From: Bacteroidota bacterium
GTDB taxonomy: Bacteria > Bacteroidota > Bacteroidia > 2-12-FULL-35-15
Reading direction: 5' to 3'
Length of the DNA stretch: 37,494 nucleotides
NCBI GenBank assembly: GCA_025363555.1
Contig: JANYDQ010000128.1
Coordinates: forward strand, 1 to 37,494
Position numbers and translations under genes: made by a program
Notes under the pieces: model-generated
Seen by the model: only the letters and a program-made list of their open reading frames with translations
Databases searched by the model: none
Told to the model about the DNA's origin: nothing
Shown: positions 25,153-33,753 of the stretch, one piece after another
Numbering within the stretch: the stretch's first letter is position 1
Layout: each line of letters begins with the position of its first letter

Positions 25153-25896
25153 ATGAATATCAAAAAAAATATACCTAATGCAATTACCTGCGGCAATTTG
25201 TTATGCGGTTGCCTGGCTATTGTTTTTGCCTTTCATAATAACTTAGTGTGGAGTGCATACCTAGTTGGCATAGCAGCCGTGCTCGATTTCTTTGATGGAT
25301 TTGCAGCACGTCTTTTAAAAGTAGGTGGTGAAATGGGTAAACAACTGGACTCGTTGGCGGATATGGTTACATTTGGTGTTGTTCCGGGAGTGGTAATGTT
25401 TCAACTTATAAACTTTTCTATTTATCATGGCATTTCTGATAATTCAAATTATATTCCATATGCAGCATTTTTAATTCCCATATTCTCCGCTCTGCGTTTG
25501 GCAAAATTCAATATTGATACTAGGCAAACTTCTTCCTTTATAGGAGTTCCCACACCGGCAAATGCAATTTTAATTTGTTCATTTCCTCTTATCAATTCTT
25601 TCCAGCCTTCTTTCTTTAATTATGGAGTTATAACTATTTCTGAAAATGTTTATTTTTTAATTGGACTAACGCTAAGTATGTCTTTCTTAATGGTAGCCGA
25701 ACTTCCTTTATTTGCGCTCAAATTCAAAACCTTTAAATGGGCCGATAATCAAATGCGTTATATGTTCTTAATAATTTCAGTGCTTTTGTTAATATTATTT
25801 CAATTCATCGCTATTCCTTTTATCATATTTTTGTACATCCTTTTATCAATCATAAATAACAAAACAAATAAGAATGAAATACAGAGCAGAAATTGA
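25153..25896 (+). CDS. pssA: CDP-diacylglycerol--serine O-phosphatidyltransferase
   Basis: The 247-aa membrane protein carries the CDP-alcohol phosphatidyltransferase signature DG-x2-AR-x8-G-x3-D-x3-D in full: Asp48, Gly49, Ala52-Arg53, Gly62, Asp66, Asp70. It makes phosphatidylserine from CDP-diacylglycerol and serine, the first step to phosphatidylethanolamine, the main Bacteroidota phospholipid head group. Six or more hydrophobic spans and the start MNIKKNIPNAITCGNLLCGC fit bacterial type II PssA. Related enzymes in this family use other alcohols, but this N-terminus is typical for PssA. Its final 23 bp overlap the start of purS. Confidence 0.9.
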   Translation: MNIKKNIPNAITCGNLLCGCLAIVFAFHNNLVWSAYLVGIAAVLDFFDGFAARLLKVGGEMGKQLDSLADMVTFGVVPGVVMFQLINFSIYHGISDNSNYIPYAAFLIPIFSALRLAKFNIDTRQTSSFIGVPTPANAILICSFPLINSFQPSFFNYGVITISENVYFLIGLTLSMSFLMVAELPLFALKFKTFKWADNQMRYMFLIISVLLLILFQFIAIPFIIFLYILLSIINNKTNKNEIQSRN

Positions 25897-26125
25897 CGTG
25901 ATGCCATTGAAAGCATTATTAGACCCGCAAGGCAAAGCAGTAACCGGGAGCATGAAAAATCTTGGATTACCGGAAATTGAAAATGTAAGAATAGGAAAAC
26001 ACATTACCCTTGAAATTGAAGCGGCTTCTAAAGATGCCGCAACCACTAAGGTAGATGAAGCATGTAAGAAATTACTGGCGAACCAGATTATGGAGTTTTA
26101 CGAATTCGAGTTATTCGAAAATTAA
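25874..26125 (+). CDS. purS: Phosphoribosylformylglycinamidine synthase subunit PurS
   Basis: The 83-aa protein matches PurS in length and pattern: MKYRAEIDVMPLKALLDPQGKAV, then LGLPEIENVRIGKHITLEIE, and EACKKLLANQIMEFYEFE at the end. PurS forms a complex with PurL and PurQ, which together convert FGAR to FGAM with glutamine in de novo purine synthesis. PurQ and PurL are not in the window. The gene begins inside pssA (23 bp overlap) and is probably translated from the same transcript. It is followed by a palindrome (26137-26162), then the convergent lptB. Confidence 0.93.
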   Translation: MKYRAEIDVMPLKALLDPQGKAVTGSMKNLGLPEIENVRIGKHITLEIEAASKDAATTKVDEACKKLLANQIMEFYEFELFEN

Positions 26126-26136
26126 ATACGATCGTT

Positions 26137-26162
26137 ATTGCGAGGGCTTTTCGCCCGGCAAT
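26137..26162. repeat. Intergenic palindrome between purS and lptB
   Basis: ATTGC-GA-GGGC pairs with GCCC-GG-CAAT around a short loop, a typical scattered palindromic repeat. It lies between two convergent genes and has no long T-run, so it may reduce readthrough but is not a standard terminator. Confidence 0.65.
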
Positions 26163-26168
26163 CTCTCT

Positions 26169-26930
26169 TTATTGAACGATTGGTGATTTAGTTCCCGTTT
26201 TCTTTTTATCGCGCAAAACAAAGTTTTGACCAAGATATACTCTTCTTACCTGTTCATCGTTGGCTAAAACTTCGGCAGTGCCGGCTTTCATTATGCTTCC
26301 TTCAAAAAGAAGATACGCTCTGTCAGTTATTTGCAGTGTTTCCTGCACATTATGGTCGGTGATTAATATTCCAATATTTCTTTGTTTTAGTTTCTCCACA
26401 ATAAATTGAATATCTTCAACAGCAATAGGGTCAACACCGGCAAAGGGTTCATCAAGCAAAATAAATTTCGGGTCTGCTGCCAGGCACCGCGCTATTTCCG
26501 TTCTTCTTCGCTCTCCGCCCGAAAGCCTATCGCCCATGTTTTTACGAATATGGGTTAAATGAAATTCATTTAATAATCCTTCCAGGTTAGTTGATTGTTC
26601 CTGTTTAGTAAGTTTTGTCATTTCAAGTATAGAACGAATATTATCTTCCACACTCAATTTTCTGAAAACAGAGGCTTCCTGTGCCAAATATCCAATTCCG
26701 AGTTGAGCGCGTTTATACATTGGTTCATCTGTAATATCTATATTATCCAGAAATATTTTACCCGAATTGGGTTTTATCATTCCCACTATCATGTAAAACG
26801 AAGTAGTTTTACCGGCACCGTTTGGTCCCAGGAGCCCTACAATTTCACCCTGGTTTACCTCTACGGTAACATCTTTTGCCACCGTACGGTTTTTATATTT
26901 CTTAACTAAATTATCGGTTCTTAATATCAT
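26169..26930 (-). CDS. lptB: LPS export ABC transporter ATP-binding protein LptB
   Basis: I place the start at 26930 ([15 protein letters not shown]), the usual LptB N-terminus, giving 253 aa; a 14-codon upstream extension is less likely. Walker A is GPNGAGKTT (residues 35-43), the Q-loop [19 protein letters not shown], the ABC signature [13 protein letters not shown], Walker [14 protein letters not shown], and the H-loop ITDHNVQE. LptB powers the LptFG complex to lift lipopolysaccharide from the inner membrane towards the outer membrane. The rest of the Lpt machinery is not in the window. The gene is monocistronic and convergent with purS. Confidence 0.95.
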   Translation of the reverse strand: MILRTDNLVKKYKNRTVAKDVTVEVNQGEIVGLLGPNGAGKTTSFYMIVGMIKPNSGKIFLDNIDITDEPMYKRAQLGIGYLAQEASVFRKLSVEDNIRSILEMTKLTKQEQSTNLEGLLNEFHLTHIRKNMGDRLSGGERRRTEIARCLAADPKFILLDEPFAGVDPIAVEDIQFIVEKLKQRNIGILITDHNVQETLQITDRAYLLFEGSIMKAGTAEVLANDEQVRRVYLGQNFVLRDKKKTGTKSPIVQ

Positions 26931-27027
26931 TATGGTTTGATTATAGTTACAAATGTAAAACAGTTTGTCCACACTGTGAAATAAATTTTTTTATATCCAT
27001 ACTTCTTCCAAAAGAAATAATTAATAA

Positions 27028-27061
27028 TTTGTCAGCAGGTAGCTGGTTTTTCTTACTTTTG
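27028..27061 (+). promoter_or_regulatory. Bacteroidota promoter (TTTG-N22-TACTTTTG)
   Basis: TTTG (27028-27031) and TACTTTTG (27054-27061, fitting TAnnTTTG) are separated by 22 bp, a little more than the usual 19. They lie about 48 bp before the ATG at 27109. Confidence 0.5.
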
Positions 27062-27108
27062 CTTTCCGTAAAAAAAAAGAAAATTGTTTATTAATAAAAA
27101 AACCGAGC

Positions 27109-28401
27109 ATGAGTGCAACAACAATTAATAAAAGTATTGAATTGAAGGTTTCAAAACTTGCTGACAATATTATTGGATCGGAAATAATAAAACTGGCTGC
27201 CGAAGTAAACGAAAAAATAAAAAAAGGAGAGAAGGTATATAATCTTACTATCGGGGATTTTAATCCGAAAGTATTTCCTATACCTGCGGAGTTAAAAGAA
27301 AATATTATTAAGGCATACGAAGACGACCAGACCAACTACCCAGCTGCAGACGGAATGCTGGAATTGCGTGAAGCCGTTTCGCATTTATTAAAAGAACGCG
27401 GAAACCTGGATTATAAAACGGATGAAATTGTTATTGCAGGTGGTGCCCGACCGGTTATCTATGCTATTTTCAGAGCACTGGTTGATGATGGCGACACGGT
27501 GGTATTTCCTGTGCCATCCTGGAACAACAACCATTATACTTATTTGAATAATGCCAAACAAGTATTAATTGAAACCTCGGTTGAGAACGAATTTATGCCC
27601 ACCGCTGCTGATATTAAACCCCACATAAGTTCTGCTAATCTTATTGCTTTGTGTTCTCCTTTAAATCCAACGGGGACGACCTTTAAGAAAAAAGACCTGG
27701 AAGAAATTTGCGATTTGATTTTGGCTGAAAATGTAATACGTATTGCGGAAAACAAAAAACCTGTTTATTTAATGTACGACCAAATATATTGGGCACTTAC
27801 ATTTGGAGATACACATCATTACAATCCTGTAACCCTTCGCCCGGAAATGAAAAACTATACTTTGTTTGTGGATGGTATTTCCAAATCATTAGCCGCAACA
27901 GGCATAAGGGTAGGATGGAGTATGGGACCAAAAAAGATTATTGAGAAAATAAAAATGTTATTGACTCACGTGGGTGCGTGGGCTCCCAAAGCAGAGCAGG
28001 TAGCCACTGCTGCCTACTTAAAAGACTTAACTAATTACGATAAATTTTTAGCTGAGATAAAATCAAAGATAAATGACAGGTTGGAAGGTTTCTATAAAGG
28101 CATTCAACGTTTAAAATCAGAAGGATATAAAGTGGATGCTATTGCTCCCGAAGCTGCTATTTATTTAACAGTTCAGTTTTCTTTGCACGGACAATCTACC
28201 GAAGACGGAAGAATTTTGCACGATACAAAAGAAGTAACAAAGTATCTTTTAGACGAGGCAAAAGTAGCATTAGTTCCGTTTTATGCTTTTGGTGCCTCTC
28301 ATGATTCAAGCTGGTATCGCTTATCTGTCGGAACTTGTAAGCTGGAAGATGTGGATGCGGTAATAAATAATTTAAGAAACGCATTAAAAAAATTATCTTA
28401 A
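27109..28401 (+). CDS. PLP-dependent aminotransferase, class I/II
   Basis: The 430-aa protein has the fold-type I aminotransferase layout. Lys259 in ISKSLAATGIRVGW is the lysine that binds pyridoxal phosphate, and LCSPLNPTGTTFKKKDLE, YDQIYWALTF and a C-terminal WYRLSVGTC carry the other cofactor and substrate residues (Asn, Asp, Tyr and the final Arg). It is closest in pattern to aspartate/aromatic-type aminotransferases, moving an amino group between amino acids and keto acids. The precise substrate cannot be told from sequence, so no gene symbol is given. The gene is 70 bp upstream of the mannose-1-phosphate guanylyltransferase gene, possibly the same transcript. Confidence 0.85.
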   Translation: MSATTINKSIELKVSKLADNIIGSEIIKLAAEVNEKIKKGEKVYNLTIGDFNPKVFPIPAELKENIIKAYEDDQTNYPAADGMLELREAVSHLLKERGNLDYKTDEIVIAGGARPVIYAIFRALVDDGDTVVFPVPSWNNNHYTYLNNAKQVLIETSVENEFMPTAADIKPHISSANLIALCSPLNPTGTTFKKKDLEEICDLILAENVIRIAENKKPVYLMYDQIYWALTFGDTHHYNPVTLRPEMKNYTLFVDGISKSLAATGIRVGWSMGPKKIIEKIKMLLTHVGAWAPKAEQVATAAYLKDLTNYDKFLAEIKSKINDRLEGFYKGIQRLKSEGYKVDAIAPEAAIYLTVQFSLHGQSTEDGRILHDTKEVTKYLLDEAKVALVPFYAFGASHDSSWYRLSVGTCKLEDVDAVINNLRNALKKLS

Positions 28402-28471
28402 AATCAAGGAGATAACGAATCGTAAATATGTTCGTTATTGAGTTATTAATTCGAAATTCGTTGAAAAAGAA

Positions 28472-29560
28472 ATGAAAAATAATTATTGTGTAATAATGGC
28501 AGGCGGAATTGGCAGCCGCTTTTGGCCCATGAGCAGAACTGCACACCCAAAGCAGTTCATGGATATATTAGGAACCGGACAAACATTGTTACAACAAACG
28601 TATCATCGCTTTTTGCGGCTTTGCCCTAAAGAGAATATTTACATAGTTACCAACGATTCGTATGATGACTTAGTAAAAAAACAAATAAAAGGAATAGATG
28701 TAAAAAATATATTGAGTGAACCGGCCCGCAAAAACACCGCGCCTTGTGTAGCTTATGCCTGTTATAAAATAGCACAACTCAATCCTGATGCAGTAATAGT
28801 TATTGCCCCTTCCGACCATTTAATTTCTAAAGAAGATACTTTTGTAAAAGCAATCAATTCCAGTTTTAAAAAAGCTGCAAAGGAAAATTGCCTGGTTACT
28901 CTTGGCATTCGCCCTACCAGACCCGATACCGGTTATGGTTACATTCAGTTTATAGAGTCGGATAAAAAGGAAAAGGATAAACGCATCAAAAAAGTAAAAA
29001 CATTTACAGAAAAACCGGATTTGGAAATGGCAAAATTCTTTTTAAAGAGTGGCGATTTCCTTTGGAATTCGGGTATATTTATATGGAGTGTAAAAAGCAT
29101 TATCACAGCATTTGAAAAACATTCGCCCGAACTGGATACTATTTTTAAAGAAGGAAATGAAGCATATAACACTTCTAAAGAAATGGATTTTATTACCAAA
29201 GCTTATAGTAATTGTAAAAACATTTCCATTGATTATGCCATTATGGAAAAAGCAGACAACGTGTATGTAAGGGCTTCCGTAATTGGCTGGAGCGATTTAG
29301 GAACATGGGGTTCACTCTATGACCACATTAAACGGGATAAAGACAACAATGCGGTAGTAGGTAAAAATGTGATGCTTTATGATTCTAAAAATTGTATTGT
29401 TAATGTTGGCAAAGAAAAATTAGTGATTTTACAGGGGCTGGAAGATTATATTGTTGTGGAGTCGGACGGTATATTATTGATTTGCAAAAAAGAAGACGAA
29501 CAACAAATACGCACTTTTGTGAATGATGTGAAAGTAGCAAAAGGTGAAAAATTTGTTTAA
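28472..29560 (+). CDS. manC: Mannose-1-phosphate guanylyltransferase
   Basis: The 362-aa protein has the nucleotidyltransferase signature GGIGSRFWPMSRTAHPKQF near the N-terminus (residues 11-29), FTEKPDLEMAKFFLKSG, and a C-terminal NCIVNVGKEKLVILQGLEDYIVVESD typical of the beta-helix part. It joins mannose-1-phosphate and GTP to form GDP-mannose, the donor for mannose and, through further steps, GDP-fucose in surface polysaccharides. It lacks the C-terminal phosphomannose isomerase domain of bifunctional ManC/AlgA enzymes, as is usual for the 350-360 aa Bacteroidota type. This fits the glycan theme of the neighbouring glycosyltransferases. Confidence 0.92.
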   Translation: MKNNYCVIMAGGIGSRFWPMSRTAHPKQFMDILGTGQTLLQQTYHRFLRLCPKENIYIVTNDSYDDLVKKQIKGIDVKNILSEPARKNTAPCVAYACYKIAQLNPDAVIVIAPSDHLISKEDTFVKAINSSFKKAAKENCLVTLGIRPTRPDTGYGYIQFIESDKKEKDKRIKKVKTFTEKPDLEMAKFFLKSGDFLWNSGIFIWSVKSIITAFEKHSPELDTIFKEGNEAYNTSKEMDFITKAYSNCKNISIDYAIMEKADNVYVRASVIGWSDLGTWGSLYDHIKRDKDNNAVVGKNVMLYDSKNCIVNVGKEKLVILQGLEDYIVVESDGILLICKKEDEQQIRTFVNDVKVAKGEKFV

Positions 29561-29719
29561 GTTTTAATATATTAACAGGTGTTTACTTTATAGTGTTACC
29601 ATCATTTTGATAAGAAAAAAGTAATACATGTCCTTTCCAAATTAAACCTTCCCCCGTTTCCTTCGTCAAATAAAATCCAAACAGATTTTAATTTTTATTC
29701 GTTTTTGTTTTAGCTGCTA

Positions 29720-30457
29720 ATGAATTTGAAACACGCTTTATTTATTTTTATTTTCGTGATAGGGTGTTATCCTTCTTTTTCACAAGTTAACCAGTATGTT
29801 AAGGATGCAAATGACTCCTTAGTGGTTAAAAAAAATACCTCCATTAATAAAAAACGAATACGCACCATAAAACCTACTACCGATTTCGACCAGCGCTTTT
29901 CTTTTTTCAAGAACAGCCAGGTAAATATATGGGGACAAAAGATAGGCGTACTTATTAATGATGAATGGAAAGTAGGCATGGGAGGTTATTTTTTGAAAGA
30001 TAAATTTCAGGGAGTAAAACTTAACACCACCTCCCCTACCCCATCCAATGTTTATATAAACAGGGATTTGTATTTCGGAACTGTTTATTTAGAACCATTT
30101 TTATTCCGAAAACCGTGGTGGGAATTAAGCATTCCTTTTGAAGTGGGGGTTGGAAAAACCACGTTAACCTATTACTATGCAAGCGACAATGCACAATACG
30201 ATACCAAAATAAAATACTTTTTTCCAACCGGGCTCGGACTTTCACTTTCCCTTAAATTACCTCCGGGAGAAACGTTCAAACCTTTCAGATGGATTGGAAT
30301 TAATTTTCTTGCCGGCTATCGGTATGATTTGTATCAACATTTGTATAACACAGATTACGATGGTGCATTTTGGTCAGTAAGCGGGGCTATTTTCTTAGAT
30401 AGAATATTTGATGACTACAAAGGATGGAAGAAAAAAAGAGGCGAGGTTAAGAAATAA
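29720..30457 (+). CDS. Exported outer-membrane barrel-like protein (unknown)
   Basis: The 245-aa product has a signal peptide (MNLKHALFIFIFVIGCYPSFSQ). The mature protein has a short disordered segment and then alternating amphipathic strands (VGMGGYFLKDKF, WWELSIPFEVGVGKTTLTYYYAS, FFPTGLGLSLSLKLPPGE, WIGINFLAGYRYDLYQ), as in small outer-membrane beta-barrels of Bacteroidota. The C-terminus (DDYKGWKKKRGEVKK) is very basic, so it lacks the usual terminal aromatic. No family is recognised. It converges on the next gene, with 5 bp between the stop codons. Confidence 0.7.
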   Translation: MNLKHALFIFIFVIGCYPSFSQVNQYVKDANDSLVVKKNTSINKKRIRTIKPTTDFDQRFSFFKNSQVNIWGQKIGVLINDEWKVGMGGYFLKDKFQGVKLNTTSPTPSNVYINRDLYFGTVYLEPFLFRKPWWELSIPFEVGVGKTTLTYYYASDNAQYDTKIKYFFPTGLGLSLSLKLPPGETFKPFRWIGINFLAGYRYDLYQHLYNTDYDGAFWSVSGAIFLDRIFDDYKGWKKKRGEVKK

Positions 30458-30462
30458 GAATA

Positions 30463-31143
30463 TTATTCTTCATTATATTGTTGTCGTTTTTTGCCCCGGT
30501 AGGAGCCGGAAAAATAAATAATGCCCCTTAAACCAATTATGGTTTGTTCCTGGTTCCAGTCTCCAAATAATGCCGCTCCAATTCCTACATCATAAGCTAT
30601 TTTTTTTACTATTTCTACCTGCGAATACAATCCAAATTCACTATATTTTCGGGTGTAGGCAGAAAGGGTGTCATTAATTTGCACCTTACCATAGCCCGTG
30701 GAATACGAAGGACCGACAAAAGCTGAAAAGTGTACATCCTTATCTTCGTATCTCCATCCATAGCCCAGGTGCAATTCATAATTAGTGTAAGCACGGATGT
30801 CTTCCCCTGTTATTTCCAAGCCTGCCTGGTAATAATTTCTTTTGATATGAAAATTCAAATCGGCACCACCTGTAAACCCCAACTTTCTTTCATAAGTAAC
30901 GTTTTGCTGCACCCCTGCTCCTATTGTAAACCATTTACTATAGTACCTGAATTTTTTATTGTCCATCACAAACTCACTGTCGAGCGGAATTAAGCGTTTA
31001 TGATTTTTTGTAAATTCTGCGTTCTTATTTTTATCCAATTTGTAATGGACTCCGTTTATCACAGTATCTTTTTGTGAATACCCGTTTGTTGAAATAAGAA
31101 TACTTACTACAACAATACTTAAAAAAGAAAAAAGATTTTTCAA
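30463..31143 (-). CDS. Exported outer-membrane barrel-like protein (unknown)
   Basis: The 226-aa product has a signal peptide (MKNLFSFLSIVVVSILISTNGYSQ). The mature part runs as alternating strands: WFTIGAGVQQNVTYERKLGFTGGADLNFHIKR, YYQAGLEITGEDI, YELHLGYGWRYE, VHFSAFVGPSYSTGYG, SQVEIVKKIAYDVGIGAALFG and TIIGLRGIIYFSG. This is typical of a small porin-like or OmpW/OmpA-type barrel, but no family name can be given. It ends 5 bp from the convergent barrel-like gene and lies downstream of fumC on the same strand. Confidence 0.7.
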   Translation of the reverse strand: MKNLFSFLSIVVVSILISTNGYSQKDTVINGVHYKLDKNKNAEFTKNHKRLIPLDSEFVMDNKKFRYYSKWFTIGAGVQQNVTYERKLGFTGGADLNFHIKRNYYQAGLEITGEDIRAYTNYELHLGYGWRYEDKDVHFSAFVGPSYSTGYGKVQINDTLSAYTRKYSEFGLYSQVEIVKKIAYDVGIGAALFGDWNQEQTIIGLRGIIYFSGSYRGKKRQQYNEE

Positions 31144-31173
31144 AATGAATATTCTAAATTATTTATAATGGCA

Positions 31174-31240
31174 CGCAAAGACGCAAAGCACGCAAAGGAA
31201 AAAGTTGATTGTTAAACTCTGCGCTCTTTGCGTCTTTGCG
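31174..31240. repeat. Inverted repeat downstream of fumC
   Basis: CGCAAAGACGCAAAG (31174-31188) and CTTTGCGTCTTTGCG (31226-31240) are a perfect 15-bp inverted repeat 37 bp apart. Copies of this CGCAAAGACGC-type palindrome are scattered in many Bacteroidota genomes. It could act as a weak terminator for fumC, ending 11 bp beyond its stop, but has no T-tract. Confidence 0.85.
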
Positions 31241-31250
31241 AGACAAACTA

Positions 31251-32648
31251 TTATTTCATAGAACCACACATATCTTCCGGTTTTACCCACAAGTCAAATT
31301 GCTCGTTGGTTACTAACCCCAATTCTATTGCCGCTTCGCGCAATGTTTTGTTTTCCTTATGTGCTTTCTTTGCAATCTTAGCAGCGTTTTCATAACCAAT
31401 GTGTGTGTTTAATGCTGTAACCAACATCAGTGAATTTTCTAAATGCTGTTTTAATATTGGAAGATTTGGTTCTATTCCAACTGCACAATTGTCGTTAAAC
31501 GAAACACAGGCATCACCTATTAAACGGGCAGACTGCAACACATTAGCAGCTATCAGGGGTTTAAAAACGTTCAACTCAAAATGTCCGCTCATTCCTCCAA
31601 TAGAAACAGCTACATCATTACCCATCACCTGTGCGCATACCATAGTGAGTGCTTCGGGCTGTGTAGGGTTTACTTTGCCCGGCATAATGGAAGAGCCGGG
31701 CTCGTTATCCGGAATAATTAATTCGCCTATTCCGCTTCTTGGTCCTGAACTTAACATTCTCACATCATTTGCAATTTTCATTAGCGACACTGCCGAACGT
31801 TTTAAAGCACCTGATAATTCAACCATTGCATCGTGTGCTGCCAGTGCTTCAAATTTATTGGGTGCTGTTACAAATGGCAATCCTGTAAGTTCTGCTATTT
31901 TTTTTGCAACCAGTACATCGTATCCTTTTGGTGTGTTCAGCCCTGTGCCCACTGCTGTTCCGCCTAATGCCAGTTCGCGAACCATTACTAACGCATTTTT
32001 TACTGCACGAATACTGTTGGTAATTTGTTGTGCATAGCCCGAAAACTCCTGCCCAAGTGTTAATGGAGTTGCATCCATAAAGTGGGTACGTCCCGTTTTT
32101 ACTATGCTTTTAAAGTCTTCCGATTTTTTTACCAACGTGTTTCTAAGCTTCTCCATTCCCGGAAGAGTAATATCCACCACTGGTTTGGATGCCGCAATGT
32201 GCATAGCGGTTGGGTAAGTATCGTTAGATGATTGCGATTTATTTACATCATCATTAGGATGAACAATTATTTTTCCTTCGCCTAATTTATTTCCCTGCAA
32301 AACATGTATGCGGTTCGAAATTACTTCGTTCACATTCATGTTCGATTGTGTGCCCGAACCTGTTTGCCATATAACCAATGGAAATTCACTATCCAGTTTC
32401 CCGGCAATTATTTCATCGCAAGCCTTTGCAATCAGGTCTTTTTTATCAGCCGGCAATACTCCTAATTCTGCATTTGCCATAGCTGCCGCCTTTTTTAAAT
32501 AACCAAAAGCATAAATTATTTCCTTTGGCATGGAGGCTTCGGGTCCTATCCTGAAATTATTTCGCGAACGCTCCGTTTGTGCGCCCCAGTATTTATCGGC
32601 AGGCACTTTTACCTCGCCCATGGTATCTTTTTCTATCCTGTATTCCAT
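31251..32648 (-). CDS. fumC: Class II fumarate hydratase
   Basis: The 465-aa protein has all class II fumarase landmarks: [28 protein letters not shown] at the start, [38 protein letters not shown], and the family signature [11 protein letters not shown] with its catalytic Ser. It hydrates fumarate to L-malate in the TCA cycle as a homotetramer. The length is the usual 460-467. Aspartase is related, but this sequence pattern fits fumarase better. The gene is preceded by a -7-like TACTTTTG at 32684-32691 (minus) and followed by the 15-bp inverted repeat. Confidence 0.95.
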   Translation of the reverse strand: MEYRIEKDTMGEVKVPADKYWGAQTERSRNNFRIGPEASMPKEIIYAFGYLKKAAAMANAELGVLPADKKDLIAKACDEIIAGKLDSEFPLVIWQTGSGTQSNMNVNEVISNRIHVLQGNKLGEGKIIVHPNDDVNKSQSSNDTYPTAMHIAASKPVVDITLPGMEKLRNTLVKKSEDFKSIVKTGRTHFMDATPLTLGQEFSGYAQQITNSIRAVKNALVMVRELALGGTAVGTGLNTPKGYDVLVAKKIAELTGLPFVTAPNKFEALAAHDAMVELSGALKRSAVSLMKIANDVRMLSSGPRSGIGELIIPDNEPGSSIMPGKVNPTQPEALTMVCAQVMGNDVAVSIGGMSGHFELNVFKPLIAANVLQSARLIGDACVSFNDNCAVGIEPNLPILKQHLENSLMLVTALNTHIGYENAAKIAKKAHKENKTLREAAIELGLVTNEQFDLWVKPEDMCGSMK

Positions 32649-32683
32649 TTATTTTTATATTATTGATAAGTTAAATGTGATGG

Positions 32684-32691
32684 CAAAAGTA
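32684..32691 (-). promoter_or_regulatory. Bacteroidota -7 box (TACTTTTG) of fumC
   Basis: On the minus strand TACTTTTG matches TAnnTTTG and lies 35 bp upstream of the fumC ATG (32648). No TTTG at the ideal -33 position. Confidence 0.4.
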
Positions 32692-32802
32692 CTGTTTAAA
32701 TAAATAATTCTATTAATTTTGACACATCATTTTAAACCTTTGTAAATTATTTACGTCCTAAGTATTCAAACAACTTAATTAATTATAAAAAAAATAAAAA
32801 TT

Positions 32803-33587
32803 ATGAAAAAAATTTATCTCTTTAGCTTAATGGCACTGGTAATGGCATCATTAACTAATTGCAAAAAAACTGCTGATGCTGACCTGCCGGAGCAACCGGT
32901 ACACAGGGACCTCCGGGACCTTTATTAACGGGAACCCTGGAAGGGTACATTTCCCTCTGGGACCAGTATGGCTCGCGCATTTTAACCGGGCAAGCAGGAG
33001 ACAGCGTATCGCTTATCGGAACGCCTGTGCGGGTGGTTACAGATAGTACAGGCAAATATGTTATTCCAAATCTTACCACCGGAACCTATTCTCTTGCTGT
33101 AAACAAATCGGGATTTGGAAACACAATGATTCAGAACATCCAGTTTGCAGGTGGCGGCAATGATATAGTAAGTGCTCGCATATCTCAACCTTCCACTACC
33201 CCTGTTCCGCCATTATTAGATTCTATAGGCGCTATCACAGGCAATGTTACCATCTATACTACTTTGCCTTCGGCAAGTTTTCAATCGCGCACTTTTATTA
33301 TTTATCTTGGAAATATGCCCGGTGTTTCTGCCAATCCGGCTACTTACCTTACTTTTTATACCAAAGTAGTGAACCCCGGAAACAATGCAACCAAATTAGC
33401 ATTTGTAATTCCAAAAACAGATTTATACAACCAGGGCTTTACTACAGGTCAAACCCTTTACGTAGCCTCTTATGGTGTGGGTGCGCAATTAACAGCCTCC
33501 TCATTTATAGATTATAATAATGAAGGGCGAACTGTTTTTACTGCCCTAAGTATGCCGCCTGCCACTACCAGTTTAATAGTGCCTTAA
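32803..33587 (+). pseudogene. Frameshifted lipoprotein with collagen-like and regulatory-like domains
   Basis: Translation from the ATG at 32803 gives MKKIYLFSLMALVMASLTNCKK, a lipoprotein signal with Cys20, and then runs out of frame to a stop after 41 codons. A second frame picks up at 32883 with PAGATGTQGPPGPLLTG, a collagen-like G-X-Y run, and continues as a carboxypeptidase-regulatory-like domain (STGKYVIPNLTTGTYSLAVNKSGFG) to the TAA at 33587. Merging frames at 32883 gives a normal lipoprotein of about 260 aa. The break falls in GC-rich, repetitive collagen-like code, where deletions are frequent. Many Bacteroidota lipoproteins share this layout (CKK, GPxG repeats, domain). It may be a true pseudogene or a sequencing indel. 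Confidence 0.7.
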
Positions 33588-33611
33588 TAATTGTTTGTTG
33601 ATTGTGTGAAT

Positions 33612-33647
33612 AAAAAAAGGAGGAAATTAATTTCCTCCTTTTTTTTT
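33612..33647. terminator. Bidirectional Rho-independent terminator
   Basis: AAGGAGGAAATT (33618-33629) and AATTTCCTCCTT (33630-33641) form a perfect palindrome flanked by A-runs and a T-run, able to end the lipoprotein gene (33587, plus) and the 33754 gene (minus). Confidence 0.88.
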
Positions 33648-33686
33648 GTTTTAAAAAATTTTACAACTATTTTCTTAAACTCGCTT

Positions 33687-33714
33687 CACCCCTGCCCCTC
33701 TCCAAAAGAGAGGT
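33687..33714. repeat. REP-like palindrome (CCTCTC-CAAAA-GAGAGG)
   Basis: CACC (33687-33690) and CCTCTC (33697-33702) pair with GAGAGG (33707-33712) and GGTG (33711-33714). It resembles the coding palindrome at 22357-22392 and belongs to the C/G-rich repeats common in Bacteroidota intergenic DNA. Confidence 0.65.
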
Positions 33715-33753
33715 GTAACGGAACCTGAAGTACCATGTTAATTGGAAATCTTT

